Assembly: GCA_023446155.1 (NCBI GenBank)
Contig: JAEXIT010000004.1
Coordinates: 310,001 to 374,000, forward strand
Direction: 5' to 3'
Source: Bacteroidota bacterium
GTDB lineage: Bacteria; Bacteroidota; Bacteroidia; Flavobacteriales; Flavobacteriaceae
Length of the DNA: 64,000 nt
Numbering within the stretch: position 1 is the stretch's first letter; each line of letters begins with the position of its first letter. Below are positions 25,061 to 33,688 of this stretch, in pieces. Under the pieces are notes generated by a model, which was given only the letters and a program-made list of their open reading frames with translations, searched no databases and was not told the DNA's origin. The position numbers and the translations under genes are program-made.

Positions 25061-26692
25061 ATGAAGATATTTATGAAGAAGATTTCTACGCTACTCATTT
25101 TGTTTTTGCAAACTATGGTATTGGCTCAGGATGAATATGCCTGGGTATATTTTAATGATAAACCGAACCAACAGGTTTTTTTAGACAATCCTTTGTCCAT
25201 GCTTACGCAAAAAGCATTGGATAGGAGGATAAAACAGCAGCTACCACTCGATATTAAGGATGTTCCGATACATGGTCCATACGTTAAGCAGGTTAAAGAA
25301 ACGCCCGGTATTACTATAGTAACGCAATCCAAATGGCTAAATACACTCTATGTAAAAGGTGTACAGGATGCTATTAAGAGGTTGAAAGAATTACCTTTTG
25401 TGGCCCGTATCGATTTTGCGGATAAGCTCTTAAATAATATCGAAGAAGCAGATATTGACAGGGTCGGACAAGTGAAGGCCTTTAAAAATACCAAAGACGA
25501 TTTCGAGTATGGGGAATCGGCGACACAAATTGAAATGTTAAACGGTCAGGTGTTGCATCAGCAGGACTATATCGGTAAAGGAATGATTATTGGAGTAATC
25601 GACAGTGGGTTCTCAGGGGTTAATACTGCAAGTCCATTCCGGAGAATACGGGAAAATAATCAGATTTTGGGTACGTATAATGTAGCCTATCGAAATAAAG
25701 AGGTTTATGCGGGAAGTGATCATGGAACCAAGGTATTGTCTATTATAGCCGCTTACGAAAAAGGAAAATTGATTGGAACGGCACCGGATGCTTCGTTTTA
25801 TTTATTTCGGGTGTCACATCCCAAAATGGTGATTTCATCAATGGAAAGTTATTTGGTGGCCGCTATTGAAATGGCCGATAGCTTAGGGGTGAACGTGATT
25901 AATTTATCGCAGGGGATAAGCCAGCAGCGGGGCAGACCAAATTATGGCTATACCTATAAAGACATGGATGGAAAAACCACTTTTATATCCCGTGGCGCCG
26001 AAATCGCTTTTAGCAGAGGTATGCTTGTTGTCACTTCAGCCGGTAATGAGGGATCAAAATCATGGAAATATATTACCGCTCCCGCCGATGCAGCTCATGT
26101 ACTGTCAGTGGGAGCAGTTTCAACAGAAAGGATCAGGGCGCCTTTTAGTTCGCAGGGACCAACAGCCGATGGCAGAATAAAACCGGATGTCATGGCACTA
26201 GGTCACGAAGTAATGGCCTCAGATAAAAATGGATCTATAAATTATGAAATGGGAACCTCGTTTTCTTCGCCGATTATTGCGGGATTAGTAGCGTGTTTAT
26301 GGCAGGCATTACCCGATAAAACCAATGAGGCGATTCGGAAATTGATACTACAGGCGTCCGACCACTATACCAATCCGGATGGTCGCTATGGCTACGGTAT
26401 ACCTAATTTCCAGCTGGCATTTCATAATGCGACCCTGACAACCGATTCTTTTACTGTAAACGGATTTGCAATCTATCCGAATCCTACCGAAACGAATCTG
26501 ACTATTGCCGCATCCGGGCAACACGATGCCCGTTTTATAATGTATAATAGTCTCGGACAGGAGGTAATACGCCAAAAAGTAAATGAGCTACAGGAGACTA
26601 TTGTCCCAATGGAAAACCTGAAATCAGGGATGTATTTGTATACAATTGTCTCGGGTAAAGCGACCCGCACCGGGAAAATAATTAAAAGATAG
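25061..26692 (+). CDS. T9SS-exported S8 (subtilisin-like) serine protease, copy 2
   Basis: This 543-residue paralog of the preceding gene is similar over its whole length. It shares the same leader type (start at 25061, or at 25073 giving MKKISTLLILFLQ), the WVYFNDKPNQ opening, triad segments IIGVIDSGFSGVN (Asp), GSDHGTKVLS (His) and MGTSFSSPIIAGL (Ser), and a type A T9SS sorting domain from about FAIYPNPTETNL to the end. A tandem duplication is evident. Local differences cluster in the prodomain linker (near 125-145) and in the loop after the histidine (near 250-265), which may alter specificity. No terminator is seen between the copies. Confidence 0.92.
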   Translation: MKIFMKKISTLLILFLQTMVLAQDEYAWVYFNDKPNQQVFLDNPLSMLTQKALDRRIKQQLPLDIKDVPIHGPYVKQVKETPGITIVTQSKWLNTLYVKGVQDAIKRLKELPFVARIDFADKLLNNIEEADIDRVGQVKAFKNTKDDFEYGESATQIEMLNGQVLHQQDYIGKGMIIGVIDSGFSGVNTASPFRRIRENNQILGTYNVAYRNKEVYAGSDHGTKVLSIIAAYEKGKLIGTAPDASFYLFRVSHPKMVISSMESYLVAAIEMADSLGVNVINLSQGISQQRGRPNYGYTYKDMDGKTTFISRGAEIAFSRGMLVVTSAGNEGSKSWKYITAPADAAHVLSVGAVSTERIRAPFSSQGPTADGRIKPDVMALGHEVMASDKNGSINYEMGTSFSSPIIAGLVACLWQALPDKTNEAIRKLILQASDHYTNPDGRYGYGIPNFQLAFHNATLTTDSFTVNGFAIYPNPTETNLTIAASGQHDARFIMYNSLGQEVIRQKVNELQETIVPMENLKSGMYLYTIVSGKATRTGKIIKR

Positions 26693-26721
26693 GTTTCCTT
26701 TTGTAGGACAGCTAATTTTTA

Positions 26722-26752
26722 TTGGAGAAGCTAACCGGATAGCTTATCTTTG
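26722..26752 (+). promoter_or_regulatory. Promoter with internal inverted repeat, nitronate monooxygenase gene
   Basis: TTG (26722-26724), a 20-bp spacer and TATCTTTG (26745-26752) make a good Bacteroidota -33/-7 pair. Inside the spacer AAGCTA (26728-26733) and TAGCTT (26740-26745) form an inverted repeat around ACCGGA, a possible operator between the two elements. Confidence 0.6.
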
Positions 26753-26826
26753 AAAGCAGGTGTTGAAAACCGAACAAAAGAAGTACTGTTTTCGACTAAG
26801 AAATAAAAATTAATGTACCTATTGTA

Positions 26827-27765
26827 ATGAACAGAATAACGCAACTTTTCAATATTCAGTATCCGATTGTTCAGGGAGGAATGATCTGGAACAGCGGATA
26901 TAAATTAGCCAGTGCAGTAAGTAATGCCGGTGGCCTCGGATTAATCGGAGCGGGATCGATGTATCCCGATGTATTGCGCGAACATATTCAGAAATGTAAA
27001 AAAGCAACCGATAAACCTTTTGGTGTAAATGTCCCGATGTTATACCCCAACATTGAGGAAATAATAAATATTATTGTCGAAGAAGGTGTGAAAATAGTTT
27101 TTACCTCTGCCGGGAATCCTAAAACCTGGACTGCCTTTTTAAAAGAACACGGGATTACCGTGGTACATGTAGTGAGTAGTTCCAAGTTTGCGTTAAAAGC
27201 ACAGGAAGCCGGAGTAGATGCCGTTGTAGCCGAAGGTTTTGAAGCGGGTGGACATAACGGTCGCGAAGAAACGACTACATTAACCCTTATCCCGATGGTT
27301 AAGGAACAAATCAATATTCCGTTAATTGCAGCCGGAGGAATTGCTACCGGAAGAGGAATGTTGGCTGCGATGGTTCTGGGAGCCGATGGTGTGCAAATGG
27401 GATCCCGTTTTGCAGCTTCCGAAGAAAGCTCGTCTCACGATAATTTTAAACAGACGATACTAAATGTAAAAGAAGGGGATACCCAGTTAACCTTAAAAGA
27501 ACTGGCTCCTGTTCGATTGATCAAAAATAAATTTTTCGAAGAAGTACAAACGCTATATGCCAAATGTCCCACACCGGACGAATTAAAAGCCTTATTAGGC
27601 CGAGCCAGAGCCAAACGCGGGATGTTCGAAGGGGATTTGGAAGATGGAGAATTGGAAATCGGACAAATAGCAGGTTTAATTCACGATATTAAACCGGTTT
27701 CGGAAATTGTGACCAATGTAATAGCCGAATTTGAAGCCGCTAAAAAACAAGTGGCAACATTCTAA
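26827..27765 (+). CDS. NAD(P)H-dependent flavin oxidoreductase, nitronate monooxygenase family
   Basis: This 312-residue TIM-barrel flavoprotein opens with the family pattern YPIVQGGMIWNSGYKLASAV (near 11-30). The FMN-binding and catalytic region reads EGFEAGGHNGREETTT (near 136-151), with a central histidine, and then PLIAAGGIATGRGMLAAM and LGADGVQMGSRF. The family includes nitronate monooxygenases, FabK-like enoyl reductases and 2-nitropropane dioxygenases, and sequence alone does not decide among these. It is a single gene with its own promoter and a terminator shared with the convergent regulator gene. Confidence 0.8.
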   Translation: MNRITQLFNIQYPIVQGGMIWNSGYKLASAVSNAGGLGLIGAGSMYPDVLREHIQKCKKATDKPFGVNVPMLYPNIEEIINIIVEEGVKIVFTSAGNPKTWTAFLKEHGITVVHVVSSSKFALKAQEAGVDAVVAEGFEAGGHNGREETTTLTLIPMVKEQINIPLIAAGGIATGRGMLAAMVLGADGVQMGSRFAASEESSSHDNFKQTILNVKEGDTQLTLKELAPVRLIKNKFFEEVQTLYAKCPTPDELKALLGRARAKRGMFEGDLEDGELEIGQIAGLIHDIKPVSEIVTNVIAEFEAAKKQVATF

Positions 27766-27766
27766 T

Positions 27767-27796
27767 AAAAAAACCGGTTGTACAACCGGTTTTTTT
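27767..27796. terminator. Bidirectional terminator (perfect 30-base palindrome)
   Basis: Seven A, ACCGGTTG, then the mirror half TACAACCGGT and a T run. It serves the oxidoreductase gene on plus and the Crp/Fnr gene on minus, whose stop is at 27798. Confidence 0.9.
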
Positions 27797-27797
27797 A

Positions 27798-28478
27798 TTA
27801 TTCTGCCATTTTACGCAGTTGATTTTTATCTTTTAAACTGATCTTTTTCCCCGATAAGGTAATTAAGCCACTTTTATTAAAGTCGGATAATAAACGAATA
27901 CAACTTTCGGTTGCCGTTCCAATAATACTACTCAACTCTTCACGGGAAAGCTGAATTTTTAAAGTACCGTCAGCATTCACACCAAAAGTATCGTGCAGGT
28001 ATAGTAAGGTCTCGGCCAGACGTTCCTTTACACTTTTCTGAGCCATCGAAACCATATGGTCGTCCGCTTCCTTTAAATCGCTGCAGATCGTCCGCATCAC
28101 ATTCATCGAAAACTGATTGTTATTGTTGAAAAAGGCCAGAATTTCACTTTTTGGAATAAAACAAACCTGCATGTCCTCAAGCGCAATCGCACTTAAGTTG
28201 GCCGGCTCGTCACTAATCATCGAACGTTGCCCCAAAAGCTCACCCGGTTTGACCAATTTTACAATATGATCTTTACCGTTCTGACTGAGTTTGGATAATT
28301 TGCAAACGCCGTCTTTTACACAATAAATACCATTGGTAACTTCTCCTTCTTCAAAAAGGGGTTCTCCTTTTTTTATAGTATACGAAGTCTTACAACTGGC
28401 AATTTTCAGTAACTCCTCCTTATTCAAGGCTTTGAGCGAACTGAATTCCCTAACGATACATTGTTCACATTTCCCCAT
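27798..28478 (-). CDS. Crp/Fnr-family regulator, probable oxygen-responsive activator of the cbb3 genes
   Basis: The start at 28478 (MGKCEQCIVREF) is chosen because the open frame beyond it runs antisense through the start of ccoI. The 226-residue protein has a cyclic-nucleotide-binding beta barrel (about 30-130) and a C-terminal winged helix with the recognition helix in IIGTATESCIRLLSDF. Cysteines at 4, 7, 29, 53, 59, 106, 132 and 193 include an N-terminal C-x2-C plus a barrel cysteine, as needed for an FNR-type iron-sulfur sensor. Recognition residues E191 and R195 match FNR E209 and R213, while FNR S212 is Ile here. Divergent from ccoI with a shared 105-bp region bearing a palindromic box, it is the likely regulator of the nearby boxes; that is inferred. 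Confidence 0.85.
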   Translation of the reverse strand: MGKCEQCIVREFSSLKALNKEELLKIASCKTSYTIKKGEPLFEEGEVTNGIYCVKDGVCKLSKLSQNGKDHIVKLVKPGELLGQRSMISDEPANLSAIALEDMQVCFIPKSEILAFFNNNNQFSMNVMRTICSDLKEADDHMVSMAQKSVKERLAETLLYLHDTFGVNADGTLKIQLSREELSSIIGTATESCIRLLSDFNKSGLITLSGKKISLKDKNQLRKMAE

Positions 28479-28517
28479 ATAATTATCCTTAGCGTTCCAT
28501 ACAAATATAGCAAAAGT

Positions 28518-28531
28518 ATGACAAATATCAT
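28518..28531 (+). promoter_or_regulatory. FNR-type box upstream of ccoI
   Basis: ATGACAAATATCAT, a near-perfect palindrome, ends exactly 22 bp before AACCTTTG (28554-28561), a close match to the TAnnTTTG -7 element. It would be centred about 41.5 bp before the predicted transcription start. The same box with the same spacing precedes ccoS and hemN. Confidence 0.75.
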
Positions 28532-28583
28532 ATTTTATCTTTAAGCGAATTACAACCTTTGTCATAGGTAAAATGAGCAAATT

Positions 28584-30965
28584 ATGAATACGCAAAATTG
28601 TTTCCATTGTGGTAACGATATTGTAAAAACGGAAGAAATCCTTTTTGAGGATAAAGCTTTTTGTTGTCTGGGTTGTAAAACGGTGTATGAAATTTTCAGC
28701 CAAAACGACCTGACCAGTTATTACGATTTCGAAAAGGCGCCGGGTGCGACGCCACAGGAAGTTCACGGAAAATACGATTTTCTCGATAATCGGGAAATCA
28801 TTTCCAGATTGTTGGAATTTGAAGAGGAAACGATACATATTGTGTCGCTTTATATTCCACATATACATTGCAGTTCCTGTATCTGGATATTGGAAAATCT
28901 GCAAAAATTACAAAAAGGTATCAGTCAGTCACAGGTAAACTTTTCGCAAAAAAAAGTACGGATTACCTATGACCCACAAATTACCGATCTGAAGACCATC
29001 GTACTCCTTTTAAACGCTATCGGGTACGAACCGTATATAAGTCTTGAAAATTATGAAGGTATCAGGAAAACCGTCGACAGGAGTTTGATTTACAAAATAG
29101 GGGTAGCGTTTTTTTGTTTTGGAAACATAATGCTCCTGTCTTTTCCTGAATATTTCGAAGTTGGTGAATATTGGATTGATCAATATAAAGATTTCTTCCG
29201 CTGGCTGATTTTCGCACTCTCACTTCCCGCATTTTTCTATTCCGGATGGGGTTACTATGTATCGGCCTGGAAAAGTATTCAATCGCGCATGTTGAGCATT
29301 GATATTCCCATCGCTTTGGGAATCATTGTAATGTTTGTCAGAAGTACCGTCGATATCGTATTCGATTACGGTCAGGGCTTTTTCGACAGTATGTGTGGGC
29401 TTATCTTTTTTATGCTACTCGGAAAATTATTTCAGCAGAAAACCTATAATTTCCTGTCGTTTGAACGCGATTATAAATCCTATTTCCCGATAGCGGTTAC
29501 AAAAATCAATCGCGACGGCAGGGAAGAGGCTACGCAGGTATATGAAGTTACAAAAGGGGATCGACTGTTGATCCGGAATCAGGAATTGATCCCGGTCGAT
29601 GGGATTCTAATCTCCGAAAATGCCTATATCGATTATAGTTTTGTAACCGGTGAAGAAATACCGATTGCCAAAAAATCGGGTGATAAAATTTTCGCCGGTG
29701 GAAAACAAATCGGGAAAGTGATCGAAATGGAAGTACTGCATTCGGTTTCACAAAGTTACCTGACACAGCTGTGGAGTAATGAAGTATTTCAGAAAAAAAC
29801 CAATTTAAAATACAAAACCATCACCGATACTGTAAGTCGTTATTTTACTCCGGCATTGCTATTATTGGCCTTTATCTCGTTTGGCTACTGGATTTTTATC
29901 GACACCAATACCGCTTTTAATGTTTTTACCGCCATACTGATTGTTGCCTGCCCTTGTGCATTGGCACTGACAGCTCCTTTTACGTTGGGAAATGTACTGC
30001 GGATTATGGGGAGTCGGAAACTTTATCTGAAAAACGCTACGGTCATCGAACAAATGGCGAAAGTCGATACGATCGTTTTTGATAAAACCGGAACGATTAC
30101 ATCCAATAAAAAATCGGCTATCGCTTATGAAGGGATACCATTGCTGGAAAAAGAAATCGGTACACTAAAAAACGTACTCCGGGCGTCCAACCATCCTTTA
30201 AGCAGAAGATTATATGATTTTCTACCGGTTATGGAACTAATGGAGATCCTGGAATTTGAAGAAATAACCGGTAAAGGTATACGAGCCGTAGTGGGGAATC
30301 AGGAAATTCGTTTGGGATCGACAGCATTTGTAGGATCGGCAGCAACGGAAAAAACGAAGCAAACCAATGTCCACGTCAGTATAGATGGAGTATATAAGGG
30401 AAAATTCACCTTTGATAATCAATACCGCGAAGGATTGGAAAAATTGTTCGCACGGTTAAGTCGGAAATATAAACTGACCGTCCTTTCCGGAGATAATGAA
30501 GGAGAACGGGAAAATCTGACGCAATTATTACCAACAGGTACCACTTTGGTTTTTAATCAGAAACCCGAACAGAAACTCGCTTATATAAAGGAGTTACAGG
30601 AAAAAGGATGTAATGTGATGATGATTGGCGACGGACTAAATGATGCTGGAGCGTTGGCGCAGAGTAATGTTGGGATTTCGATTTCCGAAAACGTAAATGT
30701 CTTTTCACCGGCCTGTGATGGCATACTAGATGCCAGTAAGTTTGCGAAGATTGGCTACTTCCTGAAGTATTCTCATAATGCTATGAAAACGATTATGATG
30801 AGCTTTGGATTGTCGCTGCTGTATAATGTCGTGGGACTGAGTTTTGCCGTAACGGGAAACCTCTCTCCACTGGTGGCAGCGATCATTATGCCTTTGAGTA
30901 CGATCACCATCGTAAGCTTTGTAACGGTGCTGAGTAACCTCTATGCCCGCAACGATCGCAATTAA
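28584..30965 (+). CDS. ccoI: Copper-translocating P-type ATPase for cbb3 oxidase assembly (CcoI/FixI type)
   Basis: This 793-residue P1B-type ATPase has an N-terminal cysteine module (C6, C9, C27, C28, C31), an HMA-like segment with HCSSC (C96, C99), and eight predicted membrane helices. CPCALALTAPF near 455 is the transmembrane metal site, DKTGTIT near 500 the phosphorylation site, and GDGLNDAGAL the hinge. The CPC followed by ALA and the N-terminal ferredoxin-like module are typical of FixI/CcoI, which loads copper for the CuB site of cbb3 oxidase rather than exporting surplus copper. A separate CopA-like ATPase lies at 44.7 kb. The gene sits between the FNR-type regulator and the ccoS-to-ccoH operon. 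Confidence 0.92.
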   Translation: MNTQNCFHCGNDIVKTEEILFEDKAFCCLGCKTVYEIFSQNDLTSYYDFEKAPGATPQEVHGKYDFLDNREIISRLLEFEEETIHIVSLYIPHIHCSSCIWILENLQKLQKGISQSQVNFSQKKVRITYDPQITDLKTIVLLLNAIGYEPYISLENYEGIRKTVDRSLIYKIGVAFFCFGNIMLLSFPEYFEVGEYWIDQYKDFFRWLIFALSLPAFFYSGWGYYVSAWKSIQSRMLSIDIPIALGIIVMFVRSTVDIVFDYGQGFFDSMCGLIFFMLLGKLFQQKTYNFLSFERDYKSYFPIAVTKINRDGREEATQVYEVTKGDRLLIRNQELIPVDGILISENAYIDYSFVTGEEIPIAKKSGDKIFAGGKQIGKVIEMEVLHSVSQSYLTQLWSNEVFQKKTNLKYKTITDTVSRYFTPALLLLAFISFGYWIFIDTNTAFNVFTAILIVACPCALALTAPFTLGNVLRIMGSRKLYLKNATVIEQMAKVDTIVFDKTGTITSNKKSAIAYEGIPLLEKEIGTLKNVLRASNHPLSRRLYDFLPVMELMEILEFEEITGKGIRAVVGNQEIRLGSTAFVGSAATEKTKQTNVHVSIDGVYKGKFTFDNQYREGLEKLFARLSRKYKLTVLSGDNEGERENLTQLLPTGTTLVFNQKPEQKLAYIKELQEKGCNVMMIGDGLNDAGALAQSNVGISISENVNVFSPACDGILDASKFAKIGYFLKYSHNAMKTIMMSFGLSLLYNVVGLSFAVTGNLSPLVAAIIMPLSTITIVSFVTVLSNLYARNDRN

Positions 30966-31029
30966 AATAGAATTTATTTTTAAATTATTGAATATCAGTT
31001 ATTTGTATTGTTTAAATATATGCGAAGAC

Positions 31030-31043
31030 ATGATAAATATCAT
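31030..31043 (+). promoter_or_regulatory. FNR-type box upstream of ccoS
   Basis: ATGATAAATATCAT is a perfect half-site pair (ATGATA/TATCAT with an AA/TT mismatch only in the centre). It ends 22 bp before the -7 element TAATTTTG at 31066. Confidence 0.8.
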
Positions 31044-31065
31044 GTTTTTTGAGGAACAGCTAGAG

Positions 31066-31073
31066 TAATTTTG
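31066..31073 (+). promoter_or_regulatory. -7 element (TAATTTTG) of the ccoS-ccoNO-Q-P-G-H operon
   Basis: TAATTTTG fits TAnnTTTG exactly and lies 19 bp before the ccoS ATG. No -33 TTG is found at the usual position; the upstream activator box takes that place, as expected for an activated promoter. Confidence 0.7.
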
Positions 31074-31092
31074 TTTAACACAATTTTAAGGT

Positions 31093-31284
31093 ATGAGTGT
31101 CATTTACATTTTAATCTCCATCAGTATTGTTGTCGCTGCAGTATTTCTGTATGTCTTTATAAAAGCAGTCAGAAGCGGACAGTTTGACGACGATTACACA
31201 CCATCGGTACGAATGCTTTTCGACGATGAGTTACAAAAAGATAACGAGCAAAAATCAAAAACAAAAATAGAAAAACAAAACTAA
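31093..31284 (+). CDS. ccoS: cbb3-type cytochrome oxidase assembly protein CcoS
   Basis: This 63-residue protein has one N-terminal membrane helix (VIYILISISIVVAAVFLYVF) and a short polar tail with the CcoS-like AVRSGQFDDDYTPSVRMLFD pattern. CcoS is needed to place heme and copper into the CcoN subunit. It is the first gene of the structural operon and stops 2 bp before ccoN starts, so translation is coupled. Confidence 0.9.
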   Translation: MSVIYILISISIVVAAVFLYVFIKAVRSGQFDDDYTPSVRMLFDDELQKDNEQKSKTKIEKQN

Positions 31285-31286
31285 TT

Positions 31287-33482
31287 ATGGAAGTGCAACA
31301 ATTTTATTACGACAACAAAATTGTAAAGAAATTCCTGTATGCCTCAATCGTTTTTGGGGTTGTGGGAATGCTCGTCGGGCTCCTTATTGCTACGATGTAC
31401 CTGTTTCCGAATTTAACCGATGGAATCTCCTGGTTGAGTTACGGACGTTTGAGACCGTTACATACAAATGCCGTTATTTTCGCGTTTGTCGGTAATGCGA
31501 TCTTCGCGGGAGTCTACTATTCTTTACAGCGATTATTAAAAACCAGAATGTACAGCGATGTACTGAGTAATATCAATTTCTGGGGTTGGCAGTTGATCAT
31601 CGTTGCCGCTGCCATATCATTACCGTTAGGATATACAACATCTAAAGAATATGCAGAGCTGGAATGGCCCATAGATATTGCCATTGCAATTATTTGGGTA
31701 GTATTTGGTATTAATATGATAATGACCATTTTGCGAAGAAGGGAGCGCCATTTATATGTCGCAATCTGGTTTTATCTGGCAACATTTGTGACCGTTGCAG
31801 TGCTGCATATCTTTAATAGTCTCGAATTGCCGGTAAGCGCGATGAAAAGTTACTCGGTTTATGCCGGAGTTCAGGATGCACTGGTACAATGGTGGTACGG
31901 GCATAATGCGGTGGCCTTTTTCTTAACCACACCGTTCCTTGGATTAATGTATTATTTCGTTCCGAAAGCGGCCAATCGTCCGGTATATTCCTACCGCTTG
32001 TCGATCATCCACTTCTGGTCTTTAATTTTCCTATATATCTGGGCGGGGCCACACCACTTGCTGTATACCGCATTACCGGATTGGGCACAAAACCTGGGGG
32101 TGGTTTTCTCCGTAATGCTGATCGCTCCTTCATGGGGAGGTATGATTAACGGATTGCTGACACTACGCGGTGTTTGGGATAAAGTACGAACCGAACCGGT
32201 TTTAAAATTCTTCGTCGTAGCCATCACCGGATATGGTATGGCAACATTCGAAGGTCCGATGTTATCACTTAAAAATGTAAATGCGATTGCACACTTTACC
32301 GACTGGATCGTAGCGCACGTACACGTTGGAGCGTTAGCCTGGAATGGATTCATGACTTTCGGGATGATTTACTGGTTGATTCCGCGAATGACAAAAACAA
32401 AATTGTATTCGACTAAACTGGCCAACTTCCACTTTTGGATTGGTACACTAGGGATTATCTTATATGCTTTACCTCTTTATGTAGCCGGATTTGTTCAGGC
32501 ACAAATGTGGAAACAATTCAACCCGGACGGTTCATTGGTTTACGGTAACTTCCTGGAAACGGTAAAAGAAATCATGCCAATGTATGCTATGAGAGCGGTA
32601 GGGGGAACCCTGTTTGTAATCGGTTTACTGGTATTGGTATACAACATTATCATGACCATTAAAGTAGGTCAGAAAATCGAAGACGAATTGGCAGAAGCTC
32701 CGGAATTACAACGTATTTCAAGCGGTCGATTAAAAGGTGAAAAATTCCACGGATGGTTGGAAAGAAAACCAATTCAGCTGACAGTTTTAGCAACAATTGC
32801 GATCCTAATTGGAGGTATTGTTCAGATTGTCCCAACATTGGTGGTAAAATCGAATATCCCGACGATTACAAGTGTGAAACCGTACACACCGTTGGAACTC
32901 GAGGGACGTGACCTATATATCCGTGAGGGTTGTGTGGGATGTCACTCACAAATGGTACGACCTTTCCGTTCGGAAGTGGAGCGTTATGGCGAATATTCGA
33001 AATCCGGAGAATATGTTTACGATCACCCGTTCTTATGGGGATCCAAACGAACCGGTCCCGATTTAATGCGGGTAGGTGGAAAATATTCCGACAACTGGCA
33101 CTTTAACCATATGTGGGATCCGCAAAGTACCTCAGCAGGATCGATTATGCCGGGTTATAAATGGTTGTTCGACAATAAGCCGATGGATTATTCCAAAACG
33201 GAAGATAAAATGAGAGCCATGGTAACATTAGGAGTTCCGTATACCGATCAGGAAATAACCAATGCTCAAAAGCTTATCAAAGATCAGGCACAAAAAATCG
33301 AAAAGAATTTACACGCCGATCCCGATTTTGTGAAAAGTTATGAAGAAAGTAAGAAGAATGCTGCCGCAAGAGGTGAAGCCTTTGTGCCAATGCATGATCG
33401 GGAAATTGTAGCCTTAATCGCTTATTTACAGCGTTTGGGAACCGATATTAAAGTAAAAGATGTAGCGGAAAATAAAAACTAA
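31287..33482 (+). CDS. ccoN: cbb3 cytochrome c oxidase, fused subunits I and II (CcoN-CcoO)
   Basis: This 731-residue protein is a fusion. Residues 1 to about 480 are the 12-helix catalytic subunit, with heme and copper ligands in RPLHTNAVIF (H59), WWYGHNAVAF (near 203), AGPHHLLYT (near 255) and DWIVAHVHVGALAW (near 341). After a linker and one more helix, the last ~220 residues are the CcoO mono-heme cytochrome c, with its heme motif in REGCVGCHSQMVRPF near 548. The enzyme reduces oxygen with high affinity and pumps protons. The NO fusion is a known feature of Bacteroidota. ccoQ begins 6 bp later. Confidence 0.95.
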   Translation: MEVQQFYYDNKIVKKFLYASIVFGVVGMLVGLLIATMYLFPNLTDGISWLSYGRLRPLHTNAVIFAFVGNAIFAGVYYSLQRLLKTRMYSDVLSNINFWGWQLIIVAAAISLPLGYTTSKEYAELEWPIDIAIAIIWVVFGINMIMTILRRRERHLYVAIWFYLATFVTVAVLHIFNSLELPVSAMKSYSVYAGVQDALVQWWYGHNAVAFFLTTPFLGLMYYFVPKAANRPVYSYRLSIIHFWSLIFLYIWAGPHHLLYTALPDWAQNLGVVFSVMLIAPSWGGMINGLLTLRGVWDKVRTEPVLKFFVVAITGYGMATFEGPMLSLKNVNAIAHFTDWIVAHVHVGALAWNGFMTFGMIYWLIPRMTKTKLYSTKLANFHFWIGTLGIILYALPLYVAGFVQAQMWKQFNPDGSLVYGNFLETVKEIMPMYAMRAVGGTLFVIGLLVLVYNIIMTIKVGQKIEDELAEAPELQRISSGRLKGEKFHGWLERKPIQLTVLATIAILIGGIVQIVPTLVVKSNIPTITSVKPYTPLELEGRDLYIREGCVGCHSQMVRPFRSEVERYGEYSKSGEYVYDHPFLWGSKRTGPDLMRVGGKYSDNWHFNHMWDPQSTSAGSIMPGYKWLFDNKPMDYSKTEDKMRAMVTLGVPYTDQEITNAQKLIKDQAQKIEKNLHADPDFVKSYEESKKNAAARGEAFVPMHDREIVALIAYLQRLGTDIKVKDVAENKN

Positions 33483-33488
33483 TTTGTT

Positions 33489-33677
33489 ATGCTAAAGTTC
33501 ATCAAACACAATATGGAGACCATTTCAGGAATTGAAATCTATCCAATCATTTCACTGCTTATTTTCTTCCTGTTTTTTGTAGGATTGTACGTATGGGTTT
33601 TTACATACAAAAAAGAAAAAATAACCGAAATGAGCAATATCCCTTTTGAAGATCAGGACATGGCCAACAACCAATAA
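33489..33677 (+). CDS. ccoQ: CcoQ-like small cbb3 oxidase subunit
   Basis: This 62-residue protein has one membrane helix (IYPIISLLIFFLFFVGLYVW near 17-36) and a basic-then-acidic tail, placed between ccoNO and ccoP as CcoQ always is. CcoQ stabilises the core complex. Sequence similarity is low by nature; position and topology carry the call. An internal ATG at residue 9 is an alternative start. Confidence 0.8.
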   Translation: MLKFIKHNMETISGIEIYPIISLLIFFLFFVGLYVWVFTYKKEKITEMSNIPFEDQDMANNQ

Positions 33678-33688
33678 TTGTAAAAAAT

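Noticed and set aside
28488..28495. The ccoI box acting on the regulator gene itself at the same 22-bp spacing
   Set aside because: The bases at the matching position on the minus strand (ACGCTAAG) do not resemble TAnnTTTG.
27798..28904. A 368-residue minus-strand frame starting at 28904
   Set aside because: The first ~140 codons run antisense through the start of ccoI and look random; the family N-terminus begins at the ATG at 28478.
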